From positions 62,001 through 126,000 of the forward strand of contig NZ_JAKSXX010000290.1 in the NCBI RefSeq assembly GCF_022829385.1: a stretch of 64,000 bases of DNA, read 5' to 3'. The DNA is from Methylobacterium sp. J-070 (lineage in GTDB: Bacteria > Pseudomonadota > Alphaproteobacteria > Rhizobiales > Beijerinckiaceae). A program made the translations under genes and the position numbers. Each line of letters starts with the position of its first letter. Within the stretch, counting starts at the first letter, position 1. Below, piece by piece: positions 1-7,800 of the stretch. Under the pieces are notes generated by a model. That model had not been told where the DNA came from and did no database searches. It saw only the letters and a list, made by a program, of their open reading frames with translations.

Positions 1-942
1 GGCGAATGGATGGTGGTGGAGGCCGACGAGTCGGACGGCACGTTCCTGAAGCTGCCGGCGGACGTGGCGATCGTCACCAACATCGACCCCGAGCACCTCG
101 ACCATTTCGGCTCGTTCGACGCCATCAAGGACGCGTTCCGGCGCTTCATCGACAACATCCCGTTCTACGGCTTCGCGGTGATGTGCATCGACCACCCGGT
201 GGTGCAGGACCTCGTCGGCCATATCGAGGATCGCCGCATCATCACCTACGGCGAGAACCCGCAGGCGGACGTGCGCCTGATCGACGTCGACCTGCGCGGC
301 GGCCAGAGCCGCTTCCGGGTGATGATCCGCGACCGCCGCCCGGGCTATCGGATGGAGATGGAAGACCTCGTCCTGCCGATGCCGGGCAAGCACAACGCGC
401 TCAACGCCACGGCGGCGCTCGCGGTCGCGCACGAGCTCGGGGTGAAGCCCGAGGCGATCCGCAACGCGCTCGCCGCCTTCGGCGGCGTGAAGCGGCGCTT
501 CACCCGCACCGGCGAGTGGAACGGCGCGACGATCTTCGACGATTACGGGCACCATCCGGTGGAGATCAAGGCGGTGCTCAAGGCCGCCCGCGCCTCCACG
601 GACCACGGGGTGATCGCCATCGTGCAGCCCCACCGCTTCACCCGGTTGCAATCGCTGTTCGACGATTTCTGCACCTGCTTCAACGACGCCGACACGGTGA
701 TCGTCGCCCCGGTCTACGCCGCCGGCGAGCCGCCGATCGAGGGTTTCGACCGCGACAGCCTCGTCGCCGGCCTGCGCTCCCGCGGCCACCGCGACGCTCG
801 GGCGCTGGAGCGGCCGGAGGAGCTCGCGGGGATCGTCGCCGACCTCGCCAAGCCCGGCGATTACGTGGTGTGTCTCGGCGCGGGCACCATCACCCAATGG
901 GCCTACGCGCTGCCGGACGAGCTGGCCGCGCGGGGGCGGTGA
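1..942 (+). CDS. murC: UDP-N-acetylmuramate--L-alanine ligase (MurC), 5' end missing
   Basis: The C-terminal 313 residues of MurC, the ATP-dependent ligase that adds L-alanine to UDP-MurNAc in the cytoplasm. The frame is open from the first base, so the beginning of the gene (about a third of the usual 470 or so residues) lies outside the window. Visible Mur-ligase marks are EADESDGTF and the NIDPEHLDHFGS stretch in the central ATPase domain, GKHNALNATAA at the domain junction, and DDYGHHPVEIKA in the C-terminal domain. It is the first of a run of cell wall and division genes on this strand (murB, ftsQ, ftsA, ftsZ follow), as in other alphaproteobacterial dcw clusters. The small oppositely oriented gene pair that follows breaks the usual tight murC-murB junction. 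Confidence 0.97.
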   Translation, partial: GEWMVVEADESDGTFLKLPADVAIVTNIDPEHLDHFGSFDAIKDAFRRFIDNIPFYGFAVMCIDHPVVQDLVGHIEDRRIITYGENPQADVRLIDVDLRGGQSRFRVMIRDRRPGYRMEMEDLVLPMPGKHNALNATAALAVAHELGVKPEAIRNALAAFGGVKRRFTRTGEWNGATIFDDYGHHPVEIKAVLKAARASTDHGVIAIVQPHRFTRLQSLFDDFCTCFNDADTVIVAPVYAAGEPPIEGFDRDSLVAGLRSRGHRDARALERPEELAGIVADLAKPGDYVVCLGAGTITQWAYALPDELAARGR

Positions 943-957
943 GGGGATGGCGACGCG

Positions 958-1341
958 TCAGGACGCGTCCGGCATGAGGTCCTCGGCATCGATGCCGAGC
1001 GCCCGCGCCAACCGGCGATAGACGGCTGTGTCGACGGTGCGCGCACCCGTCTCGAGCGCGGCAACCTCCTCTTCCGCGAGACCGCAGGCGTCCCCCAGTG
1101 CGGCCGTACTTTCGCCCCGGCGCATCCTCCAGAAGGCCAGAGGGCTCGGTGCGGCGCGCAGGGCGTCGAGGTCGGCCTCGCTGAGAAGCTCTTCCGCGCC
1201 GGACGCCAAGCGTGCCGCCGAATCGTCGATAAGGCGGGCGTCGAGTGTGTCTTCCACCAAGTCGCGCAGACGCTCGAATTCGGCTTCGGGGAGAATTACG
1301 ATCGCCTCTCCGGAGGGCGTCCTGGTTCTGACGATCGTCAC
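958..1341 (-). CDS. Antitoxin with Phd-like N-terminus and HTH domain
   Basis: A 127-residue protein read from a GTG start. The N-terminal part (VILPEAEFERLRDLVED, then an acidic helix) resembles the Phd/RelB-type antitoxin fold. The C-terminal part, from about residue 70 (SPLAFWRMRRG... to DAEDLMPD), is an Xre-type helix-turn-helix of the kind that autorepresses toxin-antitoxin promoters. The longer upstream ATG frame is rejected because it runs into the toxin gene. The GTG lies 10 bases after the toxin stop, with AGGA about 8 bases before it. The order, toxin first, is common for this class. The pair is inserted against the direction of murC and murB. The toxin partner is broken, so this antitoxin may persist only as a regulator or against toxins encoded elsewhere; that is inference. 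Confidence 0.75.
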   Translation of the reverse strand: MTIVRTRTPSGEAIVILPEAEFERLRDLVEDTLDARLIDDSAARLASGAEELLSEADLDALRAAPSPLAFWRMRRGESTAALGDACGLAEEEVAALETGARTVDTAVYRRLARALGIDAEDLMPDAS

Positions 1342-1351
1342 GGGCGAGGTC

Positions 1352-1621
1352 CTAATCGTAGATCGGGCTTCGCGGGCCGACCGCATGCACAATGATCCGA
1401 TCGGGCTCGATGGTGAAGATGGCCCGCCAGTCGCCGACACGCAGGCGCAGCCGCTTACCGTCGCCTTTGAGCGCCTTCACGTTGTTGGCGAGGCTTCCGG
1501 GATCGCGCGCATAGAGACGCAGCTACTCGCGGATCAGATCCTCGGCGTCCTTCGGCAAACGGCTGAGGCTTCGCGCTGCGGTGCGTGTGAAGACCAGAGA
1601 CTTGCCCGCGTCCCCATCCAT
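1352..1621 (-). pseudogene. RelE/ParE-type toxin gene inactivated by an in-frame amber codon
   Basis: Reading from the ATG at 1621 gives an 89-codon frame typical in length for a RelE-family mRNA interferase. It starts MDGDAGKSLVFTRTAARSLS and ends RLRVGDWRAIFTIEPD, then AVGPRSPIYD and a stop. The LRVGDWRAIF and IIVHAVGPR segments are the usual C-terminal core strands of this family. Codon 33 (1525-1523) is TAG in the context LIRE-stop-LRLYAR, where a Gln or Lys codon would be expected (one base change from CAG or AAG). The rest of the frame is uninterrupted, which suggests a recent single point mutation. Restart at an internal GTG would lose the N-terminal helices. Sequencing error is the alternative explanation. 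Confidence 0.75.
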
Positions 1622-1671
1622 CGCCTCGCGATTCCCTCACGCAAGCCGGTTCTGCCGGCGCGAAGCTTAGC

Positions 1672-2604
1672 ATGACCGCATCCCTCCACGACCGCATCCG
1701 CGCCGCCGCATCCGACCTGCGCGGGCGCCTGCTCGCCGACCAGCCGCTCGCCGACCTCACGTGGTTCCGCGTCGGCGGCCCGGCCGAGGTGCTGTTCACC
1801 CCGGCCGACGAAGAGGACCTCGCGCGCCTCCTCGCCGCCCTCGAACCGGACGTGCCGGTGACGGTGATCGGCCTCGGCTCCAATCTCATCGTCCGCGACG
1901 GCGGCGTGCCCGGCGTGGTGATCCGCCTCGGCGGCAAGGCCTTCGGCACCATCGCGGTCGACGGCGACACGCTGACGGTCGGCACCGCCGTGCCCGACAT
2001 GCGCCTCGCCAAGACGGCCGCGGAGGCCGGGCTCGACGGGCTCGCCTTCTATCGCGGCATCCCGGGCTCGATCGGCGGGGCGCTGCGCATGAACGCCGGC
2101 GCCCATGGCGGCGAGACCACCGACGTGCTGGTGGAGGCCCGCGGCGTCGACCGCCGGGGCGCGCTTCTCAGCTTCAGCCACGCCGAGATGGGCTTCTCCT
2201 ACCGGCATTCCGATGCGCCAGAGGACGTGATCTTCACCCGCGCCCTGTTCCGCGGGACACCGGGGGACCGCGCCACCATCGAGGCCGAGATGGAGCGGGT
2301 CACGGCCGCCCGGGAGGCGGCCCAGCCGATCCGCGAGCGCACCGGCGGCTCGACCTTCGCCAATCCAGAGGGCGGCAAGGCCTGGCAGCTGATCGACGCC
2401 GCCGGCTGCCGGGGCCTGACCCGGGGCGGCGCCCAGGTCTCGCCGATGCATTGCAACTTCCTGATCAACACCGGCGGCGCCACGGCGGCCGACATCGAGG
2501 GGCTGGGCGAGGAGGTCCGCCGCCGGGTGCGCGAGACGAGCGGGGTCGAGCTGCGCTGGGAGATCCGAAGGATCGGCATGATCGCGCCATCCGCAAGTCG
2601 GTAG
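1672..2604 (+). CDS. murB: UDP-N-acetylenolpyruvoylglucosamine reductase (MurB)
   Basis: A FAD-dependent cytoplasmic enzyme that reduces UDP-GlcNAc-enolpyruvate with NADPH to UDP-MurNAc. The 310-residue product is of normal length. The FAD-binding half contains TWFRVGGPAEV, GLGSNLIVRDGG and YRGIPGSIGGALRMNAGAH. The C-terminal substrate-binding half contains ERTGGSTFANPEG, whose serine is the conserved proton donor position, and a final GVELRWEIRRIG strand. The ATG start is preceded only by a weak GCGAAG. It lies between murC and the ddl remnant in the dcw cluster, with the toxin-antitoxin relic directly upstream, so its expression may depend on a promoter in or near that insertion. Confidence 0.97.
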   Translation: MTASLHDRIRAAASDLRGRLLADQPLADLTWFRVGGPAEVLFTPADEEDLARLLAALEPDVPVTVIGLGSNLIVRDGGVPGVVIRLGGKAFGTIAVDGDTLTVGTAVPDMRLAKTAAEAGLDGLAFYRGIPGSIGGALRMNAGAHGGETTDVLVEARGVDRRGALLSFSHAEMGFSYRHSDAPEDVIFTRALFRGTPGDRATIEAEMERVTAAREAAQPIRERTGGSTFANPEGGKAWQLIDAAGCRGLTRGGAQVSPMHCNFLINTGGATAADIEGLGEEVRRRVRETSGVELRWEIRRIGMIAPSASR

Positions 2605-2849
2605 GACGTAAGTTCGGCGGCGGAGGGGATGGCAGGCCGGATCGTTAACCGTCACGACGCCGCCAGGACGCACGGCCTGCCGCTACCCTGCGGGGTGGAG
2701 CCTATCGTGGCGGGATCATCCGTGGGTGCGGTCCCCCTGCGCGCCGGGCGTTCGCACCCGCCCCGGATCCCCGCCACGGAGGTCTGAACCTTCGGCCGAC
2801 AAGTGCTTGCAGGACCTACGATATAGCCAGCCGCGGGCCGGCCTGCAGG

Positions 2850-3221
2850 GTGAAGGGCGGCAGGGCGCCCGGCGTGATCGCGGTCGAGGCTGCCACGGGA
2901 GACCGGTACGACCACGACGCGAAAGTCGCGCCCGGAGGCTCGCTCCCCGTCCCGCCGGCCGAACTTAAACCAAATGTTTACCAGCGTGTCCAAGAACTGT
3001 CGTTAACGGCGCATCAAGCACTGGGCTGCCGGGGCGTCAGCCGTGCCGACCTTCGCTACGACGACTCGCCGGGTGGAACCGGCCGACTCGTGGTGCTGGA
3101 GGTCAACACGCAACCCGGCATGACCCAGACGAGCCTTGTGCCGGAGATGGCGGCCCATGCGGGCCTGAGTTTCGGTGAGCTCGTCCGATGGATGGTGGAG
3201 GACGCATCTCTGAACCGCTGA
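2850..3221 (+). pseudogene. ddl: D-alanine--D-alanine ligase remnant (C-terminal part only)
   Basis: This 123-codon frame from a GTG matches the end of an ATP-grasp Ddl. It contains DHDAKVAPGGS, a PPAELKPNVYQ stretch, AHQALGCRGVSRADLRYDD, VVLEVNTQPGMTQTSLVPE and AHAGLSFGELV. These include the C-terminal Mg-ATP and D-Ala-D-Ala binding residues (E and N of LEVNTQPG). The N-terminal and central domains of a roughly 300-residue Ddl are absent. I looked for their motifs in all three forward frames of the 245 bases after murB and saw none. Bases about 2960-3035 use unusually AT-rich codons (for example CTT AAA CCA AAT GTT) compared with the neighbours. The end still overlaps the ftsQ start by 34 bases. 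It cannot be a working ligase; a second ddl should exist elsewhere. Confidence 0.8.
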
Positions 3222-4141
3222 GCGGCGCGCACGCTGCCGGTCGCGGCCTGCCCGCGCGCCTCGTCGGCGCCGCGCTGGACCGGCTCACCGGCCGCCGCAC
3301 CCGCGCGCTGTCGGTCCGCCGGGCCCGCTCCGGCCAGCGCATGAACGAGCGCCTGCCGCGGGGCCTCGGGATGGTCGGCGTCTCCGCAGCCTTCGCCGCC
3401 GTGGCGCTCGCGGGCTTCGTCGCGAGCGGGCGCTACGATGCCTTCGTGGCCGATCAGGGCCGCCCCCTCGACATCGCCGCCCGGCTCGCCGGATTCGGGG
3501 TCGAGCGGGTCACCATCTCGGGCATCTCCCGGATGTACGAGCGTGAAGTGCTGGCGGCCGCCGGCATCGACTGGCGCTCCTCCGTCCCGTTCCTGGACGT
3601 CGGCGCGGTCCGCGAGAAGCTGCTGCGCGTGCCCCTGATCGCCCAGGCCTCGGTCCGCAAGATCTACCCGAACGAGATCGCCATCACCCAGGTGGAGCGC
3701 GAGCCCGCCGCCCTCTGGCAGAAGAACGGGGAGCTGAGCGTCATCGCCGCCGACGGAACCGTCATCGACGCCATGCGCGACGACCGCTACGCCAGCCTGC
3801 CCCTGGTCGTCGGCGAGAACGCCAACACCAAGCTGCCGGAATACCTGGCCCTCGTCGCCGCCGCCGGGCCGCTCGCCGAGCGGATCAAGGCCGGCACCTA
3901 CGTGTCCGGGCGGCGCTGGACCCTGAAGCTCGACGGCGTCGACGTGCGCCTGCCCGAGGTCGATCCGGCGGCGGCGCTTGCCCGCCTCGTCCGGTTCGAG
4001 CGCGAGGCCGGACTGCTCGAGAAGGACATCATCGCGGTGGACCTGCGCATGCCGGACCGCCTCGTGGTGCGCCTGACCGAGGAGGCGGCCGCCGCCCGCG
4101 CGGAATCCCAGAAGGCGAAGAAGAAGGGCGCGGCCAGCTGA
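3188..4141 (+). CDS. ftsQ: Cell division protein FtsQ
   Basis: A bitopic inner-membrane divisome protein that recruits FtsL/FtsB and connects FtsA/FtsZ with septal wall synthesis. The 317 residues contain a basic cytoplasmic N-terminus, one transmembrane segment at about residues 59-80 (GLGMVGVSAAFAAVALAGF), a POTRA domain beginning VERVTISGISRMYEREVLAA, and the beta domain with PNEIAITQVEREPAALW and a GRRWTLKLDGVDVRLPE strand. The Lys/Ala-rich tail (ESQKAKKKGAAS) is unremarkable. The start overlaps the end of the ddl remnant by 34 bases. This is the usual ddl-ftsQ coupling and may explain why the 3' end of ddl was retained. A later ATG at residue 52 is possible but leaves an unusually short cytoplasmic part. 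Confidence 0.93.
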   Translation: MDGGGRISEPLSGAHAAGRGLPARLVGAALDRLTGRRTRALSVRRARSGQRMNERLPRGLGMVGVSAAFAAVALAGFVASGRYDAFVADQGRPLDIAARLAGFGVERVTISGISRMYEREVLAAAGIDWRSSVPFLDVGAVREKLLRVPLIAQASVRKIYPNEIAITQVEREPAALWQKNGELSVIAADGTVIDAMRDDRYASLPLVVGENANTKLPEYLALVAAAGPLAERIKAGTYVSGRRWTLKLDGVDVRLPEVDPAAALARLVRFEREAGLLEKDIIAVDLRMPDRLVVRLTEEAAAARAESQKAKKKGAAS

Positions 4142-4193
4142 TGCCCTTCCTCGTGATCTCCGCCCGTCCCGAACCCCGCGTCCGGTAGCGTCA

Positions 4194-5516
4194 ATGCACA
4201 GCCAACACGGCCTCACGCCGCGCCTGAAGCCGCTCTCGGCCCGACGCTCGACCACCCTCTCGGTGCTCGACATCGGCACGAGCAAGGTGGTCTGCCTCAT
4301 CGCCGAGCTGCAGCCCGCCGAGGCGCTCACGACGCTCCGGGGCCGCACCCACCTGGCCCGCATCATCGGAATCGGCCATCAGCGCTCGCTCGGCCTCAAG
4401 GGCGGCGCCATCGTCGACCTCGCCGCCGCCGAGGGCGCGATCCGTCAGGCGGTGCACGCCGCCGAGCGGATGGCCAAGGTCGAGGTCCAGTCGGTCATCG
4501 TCAACATGTCGGGGGGCCGCCTCGCCTCGCAGCATTTCCAGGCGCGGGTGAACGTCCGCTCCGGCACCGTCACCGGCAGCGACGTCGAGCGGGTGCTCGA
4601 GACGGCCAGCGCCCACGGGGTCAGCCCCGGCCGGGCGGTGCTGCACGCGTTGCCCACCGGCTACGCGCTGGACGGGCAGGGCGCGGTGATCGACCCGTCG
4701 GGCATGATCGGCGAGGCGCTGAGCGTCGACCTCCACGTGGTCACCAGCGAACTCGCCGCCGCCCGCAACGTCATGCTGGCGGTGGAGCATTGCCACCTCG
4801 GGGTCGAGGCGGTGATCGCCACGCCCTACGCGGCCGGCCTCTCCGCCCTCGTCGACGACGAGGCCGAGATGGGCGTCTGCGTCGTCGACATGGGCGGAGG
4901 CACGACCAGCGTCGGCGTGTTCTCGGGCGGCCACCTCGTGCACGTGGATGCCGTGGCGGTGGGCGGCCACCACGTCACCATGGACATCGCCCGCGGCCTC
5001 TCCACCCGCATGGCGGCGGCGGAGCGGCTGAAGACGCTCTACGGCTCGGCCCTCTCCACCCCCTCCGACGAGCGCGACATGATCGCGGTGCACGGGGTCG
5101 GCGAGGACGAGGGCGAGGCCCCGGCCCACATCCCGCGCTCGCAGCTCGTGCGGATCATCAAGCCCCGCGTCGAGGAGGTGGTCGAGCTGGTGCGCGACCG
5201 CCTGCGCGATGCCGGCTTCGCCGCCCAGGCAGGTCGGCGCGTGGTGCTCACCGGCGGCGCCAGCCAGCTCGTCGGCCTGCCCGAGGTCGCCCGGCGTGTC
5301 CTCCAGGGTCAGGTGCGGATCGGCCGGCCGCTGGGGATCCGCGGCCTGCCGGAGGCGGCCAAGGGTCCGGCCTTCTCGGCCGCCGTCGGCCTGCTGGTCT
5401 ACCCGCAGGTCGCGCATGCCGAGCACTTCGAGCCGCGCGGGCACGGCGCCTTCGCGGCGACCGGGACCGACAACTACTTCCGGCGGGTCGGCCGCTGGCT
5501 GCAGGACAGCTTCTAA
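4194..5516 (+). CDS. ftsA: Cell division protein FtsA
   Basis: An actin-like ATPase that tethers FtsZ to the membrane and helps to recruit the late divisome. The 440-residue product shows the phosphate-1 loop LDIGTSKVVCLIAEL near residue 24, the phosphate-2 motif VVDMGGGTTSVGVF, the adenosine motif VVLTGGASQLVGLPE, and a C-terminal amphipathic membrane-targeting helix (YFRRVGRWLQDSF). It lies 52 bases after ftsQ and 90 bases before ftsZ on the same strand, consistent with one transcript. No clear Shine-Dalgarno sequence precedes the ATG. The extended first 20 residues (basic, with TPRLKPLSARRST) are common in related alphaproteobacterial FtsA proteins. Confidence 0.97.
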   Translation: MHSQHGLTPRLKPLSARRSTTLSVLDIGTSKVVCLIAELQPAEALTTLRGRTHLARIIGIGHQRSLGLKGGAIVDLAAAEGAIRQAVHAAERMAKVEVQSVIVNMSGGRLASQHFQARVNVRSGTVTGSDVERVLETASAHGVSPGRAVLHALPTGYALDGQGAVIDPSGMIGEALSVDLHVVTSELAAARNVMLAVEHCHLGVEAVIATPYAAGLSALVDDEAEMGVCVVDMGGGTTSVGVFSGGHLVHVDAVAVGGHHVTMDIARGLSTRMAAAERLKTLYGSALSTPSDERDMIAVHGVGEDEGEAPAHIPRSQLVRIIKPRVEEVVELVRDRLRDAGFAAQAGRRVVLTGGASQLVGLPEVARRVLQGQVRIGRPLGIRGLPEAAKGPAFSAAVGLLVYPQVAHAEHFEPRGHGAFAATGTDNYFRRVGRWLQDSF

Positions 5517-5606
5517 GTTCTCGCATCCGCCTCTGGCGGGTGCGTCGAAGAGAATCCGGCGCCGCGGCGCTGCACGGAAAGCAGAGTAAGCGAGAGGCTC
5601 GACACC

Positions 5607-7364
5607 ATGGCCATTACCCTCCAGGCGCCGGACATCCGGGAACTCAAGCCCCGCATCACCGTCTTCGGCGTCGGCGGCGCCGGCGGCAACGCCGTCAACA
5701 ACATGATCGAGTCGGGCCTTCTGGGCTGCGAGTTCGTCGTGGCGAACACCGACGCGCAGGCGCTGACCTCCTCGAAGGCCGAGCGCGTCATCCAGATGGG
5801 CCTGGGCGTGACCCAGGGCCTCGGCGCCGGCTCGCACCCGGAGGTCGGCTCCGCGGCCGCCGACGAGGTGATCGACGAGATCCGGGATCAGCTCTCGGGC
5901 GCCCACATGTGCTTCATCACCGCCGGCATGGGTGGCGGCACCGGCACCGGCGCCGCGCCCGTCATCGCCCGGGCCGCCCGCGACATGGGCATCCTGACGG
6001 TCGGCGTCGTGACCAAGCCGTTCCAGTTCGAAGGCGTCCGCCGGATGCGCACCGCCGAATCCGGCATCCAGGACCTGCAGGCCGCGGTCGATACGCTGAT
6101 CGTGATCCCCAACCAGAACCTGTTCCGGGTCGCCAACGAGAAGACCACCTTCGCGGACGCCTTCGCGATGGCCGATCAGGTGCTCTACTCGGGCGTCGCC
6201 TGCATCACCGACCTCATGGTGAAGGAGGGTCTCATCAACCTCGACTTCGCCGACGTCCGGGCGATCATGCGCGGCATGGGCAAGGCCATGATGGGCACCG
6301 GCGAGGCGTCGGGCGAGAAGCGCGCCAACCGCGCCGCCGAGGCGGCCATCGCCAACCCGCTCCTCGACGACGTCTCCATGAAGGGCGCCCGCGGCCTGCT
6401 GATCTCGATCACCGGCGGCTCGGACCTGACCCTGTACGAGCTCGACGAGGCGGCCACCCGCATCCGCGAGGAGGTCGATCAGGACGCCAACATCATCCTG
6501 GGCGCCACCTTCGACGAGAGCCTGGACGGCATCATCCGCGTGTCGGTGGTCGCCACCGGCATCGAGCCGCTGCTGATCTCGGCCAACTCGCCGAACAACC
6601 CGGCCATCGCAGAGACCGAGCAGCGCATCGCCGAGGTCGCCGAGCGCCTGCGCGCCGAGGCCCGCGCCCGCGCGGCCTCGCCGGTGCCGAGCATCCGGAC
6701 CGAGCACGTCGCTCCGGCGCCGAGCCCCGCCCCGATGCCGTCCGCGCCGCAGGCGGGCTTCGAGATGCGGCCGGAGCCGCGCCCGGCCCACTACGAGGCC
6801 CCCGCGCCGGTCAACCGCGACGACGTCGTCCTGGCCCCCGCCCAGCCGCGCGCCGCCGCGCCGTTCGTCCCGGCCCCCGCGCCCCTGCCGGCCGAGCCCG
6901 CGCAGACGCTCCAGGCCGGTCCGTTCGTCCCGCCGCGCCCGGCGGCCCCGGCCGGGACGCCCCTCGCCCGCGCCCCGCGGATGCCGCAGATCCACGAGCT
7001 GCCGCCGATCGCCCAGACCCAGATCATGGCGAGCCGCGCCGCCGAGGAGCCCGCCCCCGAGTCCAAGCGCACCTCGCTGCTCCGCCGGCTCGCGACCCTG
7101 GGGACCGGCGGCCGGCGCGACGAGCTGGAGAACGCCCCCGCGGCTCGGACCGCGCCCCCCGCGGCTGCGCAGCCGCAGATGGCCCAGCCCCATCTCCAGC
7201 CCCCCGCGCCGCCGGCGCCGCGCGCTCCGGCCCCGCCGGCGGTGCCGCAGTACCGTCCGGCCCAGGGCAATCTCGACGCCCAGGGCCGGATGGCGCCGCA
7301 GACCCGGATGATGGACGACGACCAGCTCGAGATCCCGGCCTTCCTGCGCCGCCAGGCGAACTGA
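5607..7364 (+). CDS. ftsZ: Cell division protein FtsZ with a long Pro/Ala-rich linker
   Basis: A tubulin-like GTPase that polymerises into the Z ring. The globular core occupies about residues 1-320 and contains FGVGGAGGNAVNNM and the tubulin signature GMGGGTGTGAAP at residues 107-118, followed by the T7-loop region NLDFADVRAIM. After the core comes a disordered linker of well over 200 residues rich in Pro, Ala and Arg, ending in the conserved C-terminal peptide DDQLEIPAFLRRQAN that binds FtsA and other partners. The total of 585 residues is much longer than the roughly 380 of E. coli, as is usual in alphaproteobacteria. GAGAGG lies about 14 bases upstream of the ATG. An intrinsic terminator follows the gene. 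Confidence 0.98.
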   Translation: MAITLQAPDIRELKPRITVFGVGGAGGNAVNNMIESGLLGCEFVVANTDAQALTSSKAERVIQMGLGVTQGLGAGSHPEVGSAAADEVIDEIRDQLSGAHMCFITAGMGGGTGTGAAPVIARAARDMGILTVGVVTKPFQFEGVRRMRTAESGIQDLQAAVDTLIVIPNQNLFRVANEKTTFADAFAMADQVLYSGVACITDLMVKEGLINLDFADVRAIMRGMGKAMMGTGEASGEKRANRAAEAAIANPLLDDVSMKGARGLLISITGGSDLTLYELDEAATRIREEVDQDANIILGATFDESLDGIIRVSVVATGIEPLLISANSPNNPAIAETEQRIAEVAERLRAEARARAASPVPSIRTEHVAPAPSPAPMPSAPQAGFEMRPEPRPAHYEAPAPVNRDDVVLAPAQPRAAAPFVPAPAPLPAEPAQTLQAGPFVPPRPAAPAGTPLARAPRMPQIHELPPIAQTQIMASRAAEEPAPESKRTSLLRRLATLGTGGRRDELENAPAARTAPPAAAQPQMAQPHLQPPAPPAPRAPAPPAVPQYRPAQGNLDAQGRMAPQTRMMDDDQLEIPAFLRRQAN

Positions 7365-7384
7365 GGGGTCCAGACCTCGATCGG

Positions 7385-7421
7385 GATGCGGGAGCCGGCG
7401 TGGTCCGTCGGCTCCCGCATC
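7385..7421 (+). terminator. Hairpin terminator after ftsZ
   Basis: A perfect 12-base inverted repeat (GATGCGGGAGCC and GGCTCCCGCATC) encloses a 13-base spacer and begins 21 bases after the ftsZ stop codon. No long T run follows, so termination may be weak or the hairpin may protect the mRNA end. It separates ftsZ from the lpxC promoter region. The rest of the 436-base ftsZ-lpxC gap holds the CtrA box and promoter listed separately and no coding frame that I can support. Confidence 0.6.
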
Positions 7422-7545
7422 GCATGGAAGCAACTCCTGGTTGTCAATTCACGCCGGTTCCGGACGCCTGTGCATGCGGATCGATGCGTTGCGCGGGCTC
7501 CGCTGGTGCATCCGCGCCACAGAACGGCCGCGTGTTAGCCACGCA

Positions 7546-7560
7546 TTAACCAACCTTTAA
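7546..7560 (+). promoter_or_regulatory. CtrA-type binding site upstream of lpxC
   Basis: The sequence is TTAA, seven bases (CCAACCT), then TTAA, an exact match to the TTAA-N7-TTAA full site of the alphaproteobacterial cell-cycle regulator CtrA. It lies about 75 bases upstream of the predicted lpxC -35 element and 130 bases after the ftsZ terminator, in a region otherwise poor in A and T. CtrA control of ftsZ/lpxC-region genes is known in related bacteria; direct binding here is inferred from sequence only. Confidence 0.55.
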
Positions 7561-7633
7561 GCCTTTGGTGGAGCAAGCTTTTGCTTCGAAGCCGATGCAA
7601 GCGTGTCTGTAACACAGCGTAAGAATCCGTGAT

Positions 7634-7662
7634 TTGGCTGTCCTGTGCGGTGCAGCTATAGA
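7634..7662 (+). promoter_or_regulatory. Predicted sigma-70-type promoter of lpxC
   Basis: TTGGCT, a 17-base spacer, then TATAGA. Transcription would begin near 7669, giving an untranslated leader of about 130 bases before lpxC. The leader contains no obvious terminator. Confidence 0.45.
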
Positions 7663-7800
7663 AGCGTCGAGACCGAAGAGACACGCACCGGGATACAACC
7701 TGATAGCGTGGCCAGGGGCATCAAGCAGCGGACGGATCAGTCAGTTTCTCTCCATTCCCGGTCGGGATGGCGGGGCCTGATCGCGCCCGGGGGCTAAGGA

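Noticed and set aside
1342..1440. Longer antitoxin starting at the ATG at 1440
   Set aside because: The extra 33 residues overlap the toxin gene in another frame and are not conserved antitoxin sequence; GTG at 1341 has a Shine-Dalgarno sequence.
4191..7433. A 1080-residue open frame on the minus strand across ftsA and ftsZ
   Set aside because: Antisense shadow of two certain genes; its composition (His/Asp/Gly/Arg-rich) is the mirror of GC-rich codon use and has no domain features.
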